Shown: positions 1-8,750 of the stretch, one piece after another
Numbering within the stretch: position 1 is the first letter of the stretch
Layout: each line of letters begins with the position of its first letter
Assembly (NCBI RefSeq): GCF_009601685.2
Contig: NZ_CP045701.2
Span: 2,108,001 to 2,172,000 of the forward strand
Length of the DNA stretch: 64,000 bases
Source of the DNA: Pseudomonas brassicacearum
GTDB taxonomy: Bacteria; Pseudomonadota; Gammaproteobacteria; Pseudomonadales; Pseudomonadaceae
Reading direction: 5' to 3'
Program-made: the position numbers and the translations under genes
The notes under the pieces: model-generated
The model's input: only the letters and a program-made list of their open reading frames with translations
What the model was told of the DNA's origin: nothing
Database searches by the model: none

Positions 1-15
1 AGCTTCTTCGGTTAA
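1..15 (+). CDS. fadB: 3' end of fadB (fatty oxidation complex alpha subunit), partial
   Basis: Only the last four codons (Ser-Phe-Phe-Gly) and a TAA stop are in the window. The assignment rests on the next gene being fadA, which follows fadB in one operon in Pseudomonas. The 30-base gap to fadA fits an operon. Nothing in the residues themselves proves identity. Confidence 0.55.
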   Translation, partial: SFFG

Positions 16-30
16 GCGCCCAACGACTAG

Positions 31-1221
<1,191 letters not shown>

Positions 1222-1239
1222 GCGTCGCGTTGATGGAAG

Positions 1240-1270
1240 CCGGGGCCAAGTGCCCCGGTTTTTGTTTTTT
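1240..1270 (+). terminator. intrinsic terminator after fadA
   Basis: CCGGGGC at 1240-1246 pairs with GCCCCGG at 1252-1258 and is followed by a run of T. Confidence 0.85.
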
Positions 1271-1330
1271 CGGGTTTAGTAAAAAAAAGATTTTGTTTTT
1301 ATTTTGAAAAAATTTGAGTGAGTGCCAAGC

Positions 1331-1567
1331 ATGCCGATACAACCTGGGCTCTACCAACATTACAAAGGTCCGCAGTACCGCGTATTCAGTGTCGCGCGGC
1401 ATTCCGAGACCGAGGAAGAAGTGGTCTTCTATCAAGCCCTGTATGGCGATTACGGCTTTTGGGTGCGTCCCTTGAGCATGTTCGAGGAGTCCGTTGAGGT
1501 TGACGGCGAACAGGTGCCACGCTTTGCTTTGGTGCAGGCCGAGGAGAGCATTTTTTCCAAGCCTTGA
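1331..1567 (+). CDS. DUF1653 family protein
   Basis: This is a protein of 78 residues starting MPIQPGLYQHYKG. The Y-H-x-K-G-x-x-Y-x-V start, the ETEE..VFYQALYGD centre and the WVRP...F segment are those of the DUF1653 family, which is of unknown function. The ATG at 1331 is preferred to an in-frame GTG at 1322; neither has a strong ribosome site. In P. aeruginosa the same small gene lies between fadA and topA, which supports it as a core gene. It probably has its own promoter, since a terminator precedes it. Confidence 0.85.
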   Translation: MPIQPGLYQHYKGPQYRVFSVARHSETEEEVVFYQALYGDYGFWVRPLSMFEESVEVDGEQVPRFALVQAEESIFSKP

Positions 1568-1682
1568 GGCCGGTATGTGGGCAACCCTGCGCTTGACCTC
1601 ACCTTGCAGCCACTATATATAGCGGTGCCGCGTCAGGCGCCAACCGCCTTTCACTTTTTAGAATTCAGGAATTTTCTGATCC

Positions 1683-4295
1683 ATGGGCAAATCGCTGGTC
1701 ATTGTGGAATCCCCGGCTAAGGCCAAGACCATCAACAAGTATCTGGGCAACCAATACGTGGTGAAGTCGAGTATCGGCCATATCCGAGACCTGCCCACCA
1801 GCGGTTCGGCTAGCGCCAGCAAGGAGCCAGCCGCCAAGCGCGGCAAGGCTGCTGCCGGTGAAGGCCCGGCGCTGTCGCCGAAAGAAAAGGCGCGCAAGCA
1901 GTTGGTCTCACGCATGGGGGTCGATCCGGAGCACGGCTGGAAAGCCAAGTACGAGATCCTCCCGGGCAAGGAAAAGGTCATCGAGGAGCTGCGCCGGCTC
2001 GCCAAGGATGCCGACACCATCTATCTCGCGACGGACTTGGACCGCGAAGGGGAAGCCATTGCCTGGCACCTGCGCGAAGCCATTGGTGGGGATGACAGCC
2101 GCTACAAGCGCGTGGTGTTCAACGAAATTACCAAGAAGGCCATCCAGGAAGCCTTCTCCCAGCCGGGCGAGCTGGATATCGATCGGGTCAACGCCCAGCA
2201 GGCGCGTCGCTTCCTCGATCGCGTGGTGGGCTACATGGTCTCGCCACTGCTGTGGGCCAAGATCGCCCGCGGCCTGTCGGCCGGCCGCGTGCAGTCGGTC
2301 GCGGTGAAGCTGGTGGTGGAACGCGAGCGGGAAATCCGTGCGTTCATCCCTGAAGAGTATTGGGAAGTCCACGCCGACCTCGGCACTGCCAAGGGCGCGA
2401 CTGTGCGCTTCGACGTGGCCCGCGAGAAGGGTGAAGCCTTCAAGCCGCTCAACGAAGCCCAGGCCATGGCGGCGCTGGAGAAGCTCAAGGCTTCCAGCTA
2501 CAGCATCGTCAAGCGCGAAGACAAGCCGACCAGCAGCAAACCGTCGGCGCCGTTCATCACCTCCACGCTGCAACAGGCCGCGAGCAATCGCCTGGGCTTC
2601 GGCGTGAAGAAAACCATGATGATGGCCCAGCGCCTGTACGAAGCCGGCTACATCACTTATATGCGTACCGACTCGACCAACCTTTCGGCCGATGCCGTGG
2701 CGATGGCGCGCACTTATATAGAAAGCGAGTTCGGCAAGAAGTACCTGCCGGACACGCCGAACGTCTACAGCAGCAAGGAAGGCGCGCAGGAGGCGCACGA
2801 AGCGATTCGTCCGTCCGATGCCAATACCGAGCCAAGCAAGCTGTCGGGCATGGAACGCGATGCCGAGCGTCTCTACGAGCTGATCTGGCGCCAATTCCTG
2901 GCCTGCCAGATGCTGCCGGCACAATACCTGTCGACTACGGTCAGCGTCGGTGCCGGCGACTTCGAGCTGCGCGCCAAGGGCCGTATCCTGAAGTTCGACG
3001 GCTACACCCGCGTCATGCCGCAAATCACCAAGCCTGGGGATGACGACGTCCTGCCGGACATGGCCCAGGGCGACGTGATGAAGCTGATCAAGCTTGATCC
3101 GACACAGCATTTCACCAAGCCACCGGCTCGTTACTCCGAAGCCAGCCTGGTCAAGGAAATGGAAAAGCGCGGCATCGGTCGTCCTTCGACCTACGCAGCG
3201 ATCATCTCCACCATCCAGGACCGCGGCTATGTGGCGCTGCACAACCGTCGCTTCTATTCGGAAAAGATGGGTGACATCGTTACCGAGCGTTTGTCCGAAA
3301 GCTTCTCGAACCTGATGGACTACGGCTTCACCGCCGGTATGGAAGAGAACCTCGACGATGTGGCCCAGGGCGAGCGCGACTGGAAAAACGTTCTCGACGA
3401 GTTCTACGGCGACTTCAAGAAAAAGCTCGAAGTGGCCGAAAGCCCTGACAGCGGCATGCGCGCCAACCAGCCGGTCATGACCGACATCCCATGCCTGACC
3501 TGCGGGCGTCCGATGCAAATCCGTACCGCCTCGACCGGTGTGTTCCTTGGTTGCTCGGGCTACAGCCTGCCACCCAAGGAGCGCTGCAAGGCGACCGTCA
3601 ACCTGGTGCCGGGCGACGAAATCGCCGCGGACGACGAGGGCGAATCGGAATCCCTGGTGCTGCGCGGCAAGCATCGTTGCCCGATCTGCAGCACGGCGAT
3701 GGATGCCTACCTGCTGGATGAAAAGCGCAAGCTGCACATCTGCGGTAACAACCCGGACTGTGCCGGCTACGAGATCGAAGAGGGCACTTATCGCATCAAG
3801 GGCTACGAAGGCCCGAGCCTGGAGTGCGACAAGTGTGGCAGCGAGATGCAGCTCAAGACCGGTCGTTTCGGCAAGTTCTTCGGTTGCACCAACCCGACCT
3901 GCAAGAACACCCGCAAGCTGCTCAAGAGCGGTGACGCGGCGCCGCCGAAGATGGACCCGGTGAAGATGCCTGAGCTCAAGTGCGAGAAGGTCAACGACAC
4001 CTACATCCTGCGCGACGGCGCCTCCGGCCTGTTCCTGGCAGCCAGCCAGTTCCCGAAAAACCGTGAGACCCGTGCGCCGTTGGTGATGGAAATCGTGCCG
4101 CACAAGGACGAAATCGATCCGAAGTACCATTTCCTTTGCGAGGCGCCGCAGAAAGACCCGGATGGACGTCCGGCGGTCATTCGCTACAGCCGCAAGACCA
4201 AGGAGCAGTACGTGCAGACCGAAGTTGACGGCAAGCCGACCGGCTGGAAAGCCTACTACGACGGCGGTAAGTGGACGGTTGAAGACAAGCGCTGA
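1683..4295 (+). CDS. topA: DNA topoisomerase I (omega protein)
   Basis: This type IA topoisomerase relaxes negative supercoils behind RNA polymerase. The protein has 870 residues. The N-terminal TOPRIM domain starts [15 protein letters not shown], with the acidic DLDREGEAI motif near residue 117. The active tyrosine is in ITYMRTDS (about Y326). Three Cys-rich zinc-finger modules follow from about residue 600 (CLTC, CPIC and CDKC motifs), then a DUF-type C-terminal tail. All core motifs are intact. The gene stands alone between fadA and an uncharacterised gene and ends before a strong hairpin terminator. Confidence 0.97.
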   Translation: MGKSLVIVESPAKAKTINKYLGNQYVVKSSIGHIRDLPTSGSASASKEPAAKRGKAAAGEGPALSPKEKARKQLVSRMGVDPEHGWKAKYEILPGKEKVIEELRRLAKDADTIYLATDLDREGEAIAWHLREAIGGDDSRYKRVVFNEITKKAIQEAFSQPGELDIDRVNAQQARRFLDRVVGYMVSPLLWAKIARGLSAGRVQSVAVKLVVEREREIRAFIPEEYWEVHADLGTAKGATVRFDVAREKGEAFKPLNEAQAMAALEKLKASSYSIVKREDKPTSSKPSAPFITSTLQQAASNRLGFGVKKTMMMAQRLYEAGYITYMRTDSTNLSADAVAMARTYIESEFGKKYLPDTPNVYSSKEGAQEAHEAIRPSDANTEPSKLSGMERDAERLYELIWRQFLACQMLPAQYLSTTVSVGAGDFELRAKGRILKFDGYTRVMPQITKPGDDDVLPDMAQGDVMKLIKLDPTQHFTKPPARYSEASLVKEMEKRGIGRPSTYAAIISTIQDRGYVALHNRRFYSEKMGDIVTERLSESFSNLMDYGFTAGMEENLDDVAQGERDWKNVLDEFYGDFKKKLEVAESPDSGMRANQPVMTDIPCLTCGRPMQIRTASTGVFLGCSGYSLPPKERCKATVNLVPGDEIAADDEGESESLVLRGKHRCPICSTAMDAYLLDEKRKLHICGNNPDCAGYEIEEGTYRIKGYEGPSLECDKCGSEMQLKTGRFGKFFGCTNPTCKNTRKLLKSGDAAPPKMDPVKMPELKCEKVNDTYILRDGASGLFLAASQFPKNRETRAPLVMEIVPHKDEIDPKYHFLCEAPQKDPDGRPAVIRYSRKTKEQYVQTEVDGKPTGWKAYYDGGKWTVEDKR

Positions 4296-4360
4296 TTGAT
4301 GGCGCCTGTTTGACGATCCGGGGCTAATGAGGCTCCTCAGCCTGATAGCCTCGAATGTAC

Positions 4361-4409
4361 AAAAAGGCCGCATGACAACCCACAGGTTTTCATGCGGCCT
4401 TTTTGTTTT
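4361..4409 (+). terminator. intrinsic terminator after topA
   Basis: AAAAAGGCCGCATGA at 4361-4375 pairs with TCATGCGGCCTTTTT at 4390-4404. The A/T flanks make it able to work in both directions. Confidence 0.85.
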
Positions 4410-4487
4410 TGGCTTGCAGTGGCCTCGGTTGATCCATGACACTGTCACACTTGCGTGAAGCTTTCATTTCGTTGGGGAGATGCCGCC

Positions 4488-5012
4488 ATGGCCCACGAAC
4501 TCTATACCCGCACCAATCAGAAAATCTATTTCGCCGGTCTGTCGCTTGAAGCACTTACCAGGGCCGAGGATGGACGTGCGATGAATTCCCCGGCGTTGCT
4601 CCAGGCAGGACGCGAATCCGCGCTGTTTCACCTGTACGGTGCATTGTTGGGGTTGTGCCATGAAATCGCCGGTTTCTATCGCCTGCCACAAGCGAATGCG
4701 CCGCGGGCCGAGCTGTTGTTGACCCGTGAAGTGCTGGAAACCATCGCTATCCCGGAATTGGCCGAAATGGTCGAATTGGCGCACAACCCGGAAACCTGGC
4801 TGGCGAAGCTATTGGCGGCCCATGCGGCGCTGTTCGAGCCGCCGCGGGCCCCGCGCAAGCCCAAGGGGGACGTGACCCAGCCGTTGATCGTGGCGGTCAA
4901 TCTGGACGAGCAAGAGCCCGAGCAGGAGTTGAGCCGGGAGGAGCTGGAGAGCTGGCGCCAGAACCTCAAGAGCCTGGCGATACGCTTTCGTGAAGGGTTG
5001 AACGAGTGCTGA
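4488..5012 (+). CDS. conserved Pseudomonas protein (DUF6586-like)
   Basis: This is a soluble, mainly helical protein of 174 residues starting MAHELYTRTNQKIYFAG. The ATG at 4488 is preferred to an upstream in-frame GTG at 4455 because GGGGAG lies six bases before the ATG. I recall an orthologue in the same place in P. aeruginosa (between topA and sulA), annotated as hypothetical. The C-terminal third is acidic (DEQEPEQELSREELESW). No catalytic motif or membrane segment is visible. The function is unknown. Confidence 0.8.
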   Translation: MAHELYTRTNQKIYFAGLSLEALTRAEDGRAMNSPALLQAGRESALFHLYGALLGLCHEIAGFYRLPQANAPRAELLLTREVLETIAIPELAEMVELAHNPETWLAKLLAAHAALFEPPRAPRKPKGDVTQPLIVAVNLDEQEPEQELSREELESWRQNLKSLAIRFREGLNEC

Positions 5013-5118
5013 GTTTTCCCTCGGCCCGTTACATTCGTTGATAACGCTTGGTCAAGATCCCGAGCGGAGCCTGGCCGATGACTATATAATCCTCGCCTTT
5101 CGTGGAGAACAGACTTTT

Positions 5119-5352
5119 ATGCCTACGTCCTTTCTAGAAATTGTCGAACTTCCTGATGGCCGCATCGAGCTGCGCAGGGCTGAGGACGAGGGTTCTCTGG
5201 TTACCCTGAACTTCTCCGAAGATGCCAAGGTATTCCTGCAGGGCCAGCACGTCGAAGTCGCCAAGGCGATGCTGAGCGTGGGCGTCCAGATGGCAGGTCG
5301 CCTCGTTGAAGGCGAATTCAACAAGGAAGAGGGGCCGCGGGTCCTTCATTGA
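5119..5352 (+). CDS. small conserved protein of the topA-lexA region
   Basis: This is a protein of 77 residues starting MPTSFLEIVELPDGRIEL. The ATG at 5119 is chosen over a TTG at 5038, which would add a tail without family support. It is short, acidic and has no membrane segment. A gene like it sits next to sulA in other Pseudomonas as far as I recall. It converges on sulA, with a hairpin between them. No function can be assigned. Confidence 0.75.
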   Translation: MPTSFLEIVELPDGRIELRRAEDEGSLVTLNFSEDAKVFLQGQHVEVAKAMLSVGVQMAGRLVEGEFNKEEGPRVLH

Positions 5353-5389
5353 TCCCGCCTGTCGGCTTTTTTGGATAGTGTGACTGGTC

Positions 5390-5412
5390 GGCTTCTCTGT
5401 CTTGGAGAAGCC
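5390..5412. terminator. hairpin between convergent genes
   Basis: GGCTTCTC at 5390-5397 pairs with GAGAAGCC at 5405-5412. It has no clear T run, so its strength as a terminator is uncertain. Confidence 0.5.
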
Positions 5413-5423
5413 CCGCGTTTGTC

Positions 5424-5897
5424 TTAGCCCAATCGAATATTCAGGCTTTGTGCGTCCCCGGTACGGGCGGCGCTGATCAACTGTTGCCGTGCGGTCGCGG
5501 TTAGCGGGTTGAGCCAGCTGACCACGGTGTGGCTGCGGCCCAGGCGCAAGGCCTCGCAGGTCAACTGTTGGGCGCTTTGGGCGCCCCGTGGTTGCAACAA
5601 CAGGATGCGTTCGCGGTTCAGGCCGGCATCCCGCAGCCAGGCCTGGGTGACGCTGGCCGGTGGTGCGATCAGCGTCAGCCAGCGAGCATCCTGGTCCTGG
5701 CTGAGTTCTCGCAGAATCGGCGCCAGCAGGTTCAGGCAGTTTCCGGCCGCACCACGTAACGACAGTTCGCTGAAAGCCTCGGGCTCGACGCCCCAGGGCG
5801 ACTCGATGACCTCTTTCAGGACTGGAGCCAGCGGTTGGGCCATGAATGCCTCGAACAGCGGAAGTTGTGTGTGTTGTGGTGTGTGAGGGAACTGCAT
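5424..5897 (-). CDS. sulA: SOS cell-division inhibitor SulA
   Basis: SulA blocks FtsZ polymerisation during the SOS response. The protein has 157 residues from the ATG at 5897, which follows a strong TAAAGGAGG site; an in-frame ATG at 5930 would overlap lexA and is less likely. The LTLIAPPASVTQAWLRDAGL and ERILLLQPRGAQSA segments are the RecA-fold-like core of the SulA family. The gene starts 10 bases after lexA ends, so the two form one LexA-controlled operon. The same lexA-sulA order is known in other pseudomonads. Confidence 0.92.
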   Translation of the reverse strand: MQFPHTPQHTQLPLFEAFMAQPLAPVLKEVIESPWGVEPEAFSELSLRGAAGNCLNLLAPILRELSQDQDARWLTLIAPPASVTQAWLRDAGLNRERILLLQPRGAQSAQQLTCEALRLGRSHTVVSWLNPLTATARQQLISAARTGDAQSLNIRLG

Positions 5898-5907
5898 AAA
5901 GCCTCCT

Positions 5908-6516
5908 TTAGCGGCGAATGACGCCGACACTCAAGCCTTCGATGACCAGGTCCTGATCTTTCAGGTTCACTTCGATGGGCGCGAACTCCGGGTTTTCGGC
6001 GATGAGCCAGACCTTGCTGCCGTCGCGCTTGAAGCGCTTGACGGTCACCTCGTCGCCGATTCGCGCCACCACGATCTGGCCATTGCGGGCTTCGCGGGTG
6101 GTGTGCACGGCCAGGAGGTCACCGTCGAAGATGCCGATGTCCTTCATGCTCATGCCGTGTACACGAAGCAGGTAATCGGCCCGAGGATGGAAGAACGAAG
6201 GGTTGATGTTGCAGGATTCCTCGACATGCTGCTGGGCCAGGATCGGTGCGCCTGCCGCTACCCGGCCGATGATCGGCAGGGTGGTTTCGTCGGCCTTGGC
6301 TTCGAAGCCGGGAATACGAATGCCACGGGATGCGCCCGGAGTCATTTCGATCGCGCCCTTGCGCGCCAGCGCCTTGAGGTGTTCTTCAGCCGCGTTGGGC
6401 GACTTGAAACCCAGTTCCTGGGCGATTTCCGCACGGGTCGGCGGATAGCCGTTGTCTTCGAGGCAGCGTTTGATGAAGGCCAGAATCTCTGCTTGGCGTG
6501 GCGTCAGCTTTAGCAT
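5908..6516 (-). CDS. lexA: LexA repressor
   Basis: This is the SOS repressor and self-cleaving protease. The protein has 202 residues. The N-terminal winged helix ([16 protein letters not shown]) is followed by the cleavage site A88-G89 in GRVAAGAP and the catalytic dyad S123 (HGMSMKD) and K160 (VTVKRFKR). It is complete. It heads a lexA-sulA operon and represses itself through two LexA boxes upstream of its start. Confidence 0.98.
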   Translation of the reverse strand: MLKLTPRQAEILAFIKRCLEDNGYPPTRAEIAQELGFKSPNAAEEHLKALARKGAIEMTPGASRGIRIPGFEAKADETTLPIIGRVAAGAPILAQQHVEESCNINPSFFHPRADYLLRVHGMSMKDIGIFDGDLLAVHTTREARNGQIVVARIGDEVTVKRFKRDGSKVWLIAENPEFAPIEVNLKDQDLVIEGLSVGVIRR

Positions 6517-6526
6517 ATTGATCGCT

Positions 6527-6542
6527 CTGTCTTTTTATACAG
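6527..6542. promoter_or_regulatory. LexA box 1 of the lexA-sulA promoter
   Basis: The sequence CTG-N10-CAG (CTGTCTTTTTATACAG) fits the SOS box consensus. It starts 11 bases upstream of the lexA ATG. Confidence 0.85.
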
Positions 6543-6545
6543 TGA

Positions 6546-6561
6546 CTGGGATTATATACAG
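6546..6561. promoter_or_regulatory. LexA box 2 of the lexA-sulA promoter
   Basis: The sequence CTGGGATTATATACAG (CTG-N10-CAG with a TATATA core) lies three bases beyond the first box. Two tandem boxes are typical of lexA autoregulation. Confidence 0.88.
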
Positions 6562-6715
6562 TGGACGCCACTTGGCAATCCTCCTTTTTTCATCGGCCGC
6601 TGGACGGTCGGTCGGGCTGTTGGATACGACATGGCTACCACCCGTGAAAAGGTGTGGTTAAATACGTGACCGGGCGTTCGCAAAACGCCCCGGCAGGCTT
6701 GACAACCCCTAGGCT

Positions 6716-6742
6716 GAAACGTATGTTTCAAACAAGTGTTTG
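6716..6742. promoter_or_regulatory. double PsrA operator before psrA
   Basis: Two palindromes sit side by side: GAAAC-GTAT-GTTTC at 6716-6729 and CAAAC-AAGT-GTTTG at 6729-6742, sharing base 6729. Both fit the published PsrA motif (G/C)AAAC-N2-4-GTTT(G/C). They end 15 bases before the psrA ATG, so they should mediate autoregulation. Confidence 0.88.
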
Positions 6743-6757
6743 TCAGGCGGAGTAACC

Positions 6758-7465
6758 ATGGCCCAGTCGGAAACCGTTGAACGCATTCTCGATGCTGCCG
6801 AGCAGTTGTTCGCGGAAAAAGGTTTCGCTGAAACCTCGTTGCGTCTGATCACCAGCAAGGCCGGGGTGAACCTGGCGGCGGTGAACTATCACTTCGGCTC
6901 GAAAAAGGCCCTGATCCAGGCGGTATTCTCGCGGTTCCTCGGGCCTTTCTGCCTCAGCCTCGATCGCGAGCTGGAACGGCGCCAGGCCAAGCCTGACGTC
7001 AAGCCGACCCTGGAAGAGCTGCTGGAAATCCTGGTCGAGCAAGCCCTTGTCGTGCAACCGCGCAGCGGCAACGACCTGTCCATTTTCATGCGCCTGTTGG
7101 GCCTTGCCTTCAGCCAGAGCCAGGGCCACCTGCGACGTTACCTGGAAGACATGTACGGCAAGGTTTTCCGTCGCTACATGCTGCTGGTCAATGAGGCCGC
7201 ACCGCGTATTCCACCCATCGAGCTGTTCTGGCGGGTGCACTTCATGCTCGGCGCCGCGGCGTTCAGCATGTCCGGTATCAAGGCGCTGCGCGCCATTGCT
7301 GAAACCGATTTTGGCGTGAACACGTCCATCGAGCAGGTGATGCGCCTGATGGTGCCGTTCCTGGCAGCGGGCATGCGTGCCGAAAGTGGCGTCACCGATG
7401 AAGCCATGGCTGCCGCGCAACTGCGTCCGCGCAGTAAATCAACGCCGGCGCTGGCCAAGGCGTAA
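6758..7465 (+). CDS. psrA: TetR-family regulator PsrA
   Basis: PsrA senses long-chain fatty acids, represses itself and beta-oxidation genes, and activates rpoS in Pseudomonas. The protein has 235 residues from the ATG at 6758, preceded by GGCGGAG. The N-terminal TetR helix-turn-helix (ILDAAEQLFAEKGFAETSLR...NYHFGSKKALIQAV) is intact, followed by a ligand domain of normal length. It is divergent from lexA and has two perfect PsrA palindromes just upstream. Its place between lexA and nagZ matches P. aeruginosa. Confidence 0.95.
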   Translation: MAQSETVERILDAAEQLFAEKGFAETSLRLITSKAGVNLAAVNYHFGSKKALIQAVFSRFLGPFCLSLDRELERRQAKPDVKPTLEELLEILVEQALVVQPRSGNDLSIFMRLLGLAFSQSQGHLRRYLEDMYGKVFRRYMLLVNEAAPRIPPIELFWRVHFMLGAAAFSMSGIKALRAIAETDFGVNTSIEQVMRLMVPFLAAGMRAESGVTDEAMAAAQLRPRSKSTPALAKA

Positions 7466-7636
7466 GTGCACGGGTGGGCGCGGCGGCCTACATCCGCTAA
7501 GCTAGCCGCCCATGCCGACTCTCGTTTCGAACCCGTTCCATTTTTCATTGCATGACCGCAACCTGCCGGGCCTTGGGCCCAGCGGTGTGGTCGTGCCTGT
7601 GTTACCGCACGGGTTCATCATTATCAAGGAAATGCT

Positions 7637-8647
7637 ATGACTGCTGGCCTGCAAGGCTCGTTGATGGTGGACGTCGCCGGTACCTGGCTGACGGCCGAAG
7701 ATCGCCACCTGTTGCGCCAGCCTGAAGTAGGCGGCCTGATCATCTTTGCCCGCAATATCGAGCATCCACGTCAGGTGCGCGAGTTGAGCGCATCGATCCG
7801 CGCCATCCGCCCCGACCTTTTATTGGCGGTGGATCAGGAAGGTGGTCGTGTTCAGCGGCTGCGCCAGGGTTTTGTGCGGCTGCCGGCGATGCGGGCGATA
7901 GCCGATAACCCGAATGCCGAATACCTGGCCGAGCAGTGTGGCTGGATCATGGCTACCGAAGTGCTGGCGGTCGGCCTCGACTTGAGTTTTGCCCCGGTGC
8001 TGGACCTCGATTACCAGCGCAGCGCCGTCGTCGGCAGTCGTTCCTTCGAAGGCGATCCCGAGCGCGCTGCGTTATTGGCCGGTGCCTTCATCCGCGGCAT
8101 GAGCGCCGCCGGGATGGCCGCCACTGGCAAGCATTTCCCGGGGCATGGCTGGGCCGAGGCCGATTCCCACGTGGCGATTCCGAACGATGAGCGCAGCCTC
8201 GAGCAGATTCGCGCCAATGACCTGGTGCCGTTCGCCAGGCTGAGCAAGCAACTGGCCGCCGTCATGCCGGCCCATGTCATCTACCCGCAGGTCGACGCCA
8301 ATCCAGCCGGGTTTTCCCGCCGCTGGCTGCAGGACATCCTGCGCGGCGAGTTGCAATTTGAGGGTGTGATCTTCAGTGATGACCTGTCGATGGCCGGTGC
8401 TCATGTGGTCGGTGATGCCGCCAGTCGTATCGAAGCGGCGTTGACGGCGGGTTGCGACATGGGCCTGGTGTGCAATGATCGCGCGGCTGCAGAGTTGGCC
8501 TTGAGCGCTGCCCAGCGCCTGAAGGTCAAGCCTTCGGCACGGATCGCCCGCATGCGTGGCCGGGCCTTTGCCTCCACCGAGTATCGCCAGGACCCTCGCT
8601 GGTTGGCGGCGCTTGGCGCGCTGAGGGCTGCCCAGCTGGTTGATTAG
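7637..8647 (+). CDS. nagZ: beta-N-acetylhexosaminidase NagZ
   Basis: This GH3 cytosolic enzyme removes N-acetylglucosamine from anhydromuropeptides during cell-wall recycling and so influences AmpC induction. The protein has 336 residues, the normal length. The AVDQEGGRVQRL, GKHFPGHG and ADSH (catalytic His) motifs and the nucleophile in IFSDDLSM are all present. An AAGGA site lies just before the ATG. It follows psrA by about 170 bases and probably has its own promoter. Confidence 0.96.
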   Translation: MTAGLQGSLMVDVAGTWLTAEDRHLLRQPEVGGLIIFARNIEHPRQVRELSASIRAIRPDLLLAVDQEGGRVQRLRQGFVRLPAMRAIADNPNAEYLAEQCGWIMATEVLAVGLDLSFAPVLDLDYQRSAVVGSRSFEGDPERAALLAGAFIRGMSAAGMAATGKHFPGHGWAEADSHVAIPNDERSLEQIRANDLVPFARLSKQLAAVMPAHVIYPQVDANPAGFSRRWLQDILRGELQFEGVIFSDDLSMAGAHVVGDAASRIEAALTAGCDMGLVCNDRAAAELALSAAQRLKVKPSARIARMRGRAFASTEYRQDPRWLAALGALRAAQLVD

Positions 8648-8678
8648 CATCTTTTGAAGGTCGCTATCTCGAAGCAAG

Positions 8679-8738
8679 GTGGGAGCAACATCGGCGCGAT
8701 CTGACCCTCCGCCATCGCAAGCAAGCTCGGCTCCCACA
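8679..8738. repeat. degenerate REP pair
   Basis: GTGGGAGC at 8679 and GGCTCCCACA ending at 8738 form an inverted pair of REP-like sequences in the gap between convergent nagZ and the helicase gene. Confidence 0.7.
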
Positions 8739-8750
8739 AGGATTGGGGGG

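Noticed and set aside
1908..4448. 846-codon open frame antisense to topA
   Set aside because: It mirrors the high-GC third-position pattern of topA, has no family motifs, and topA is unambiguous.
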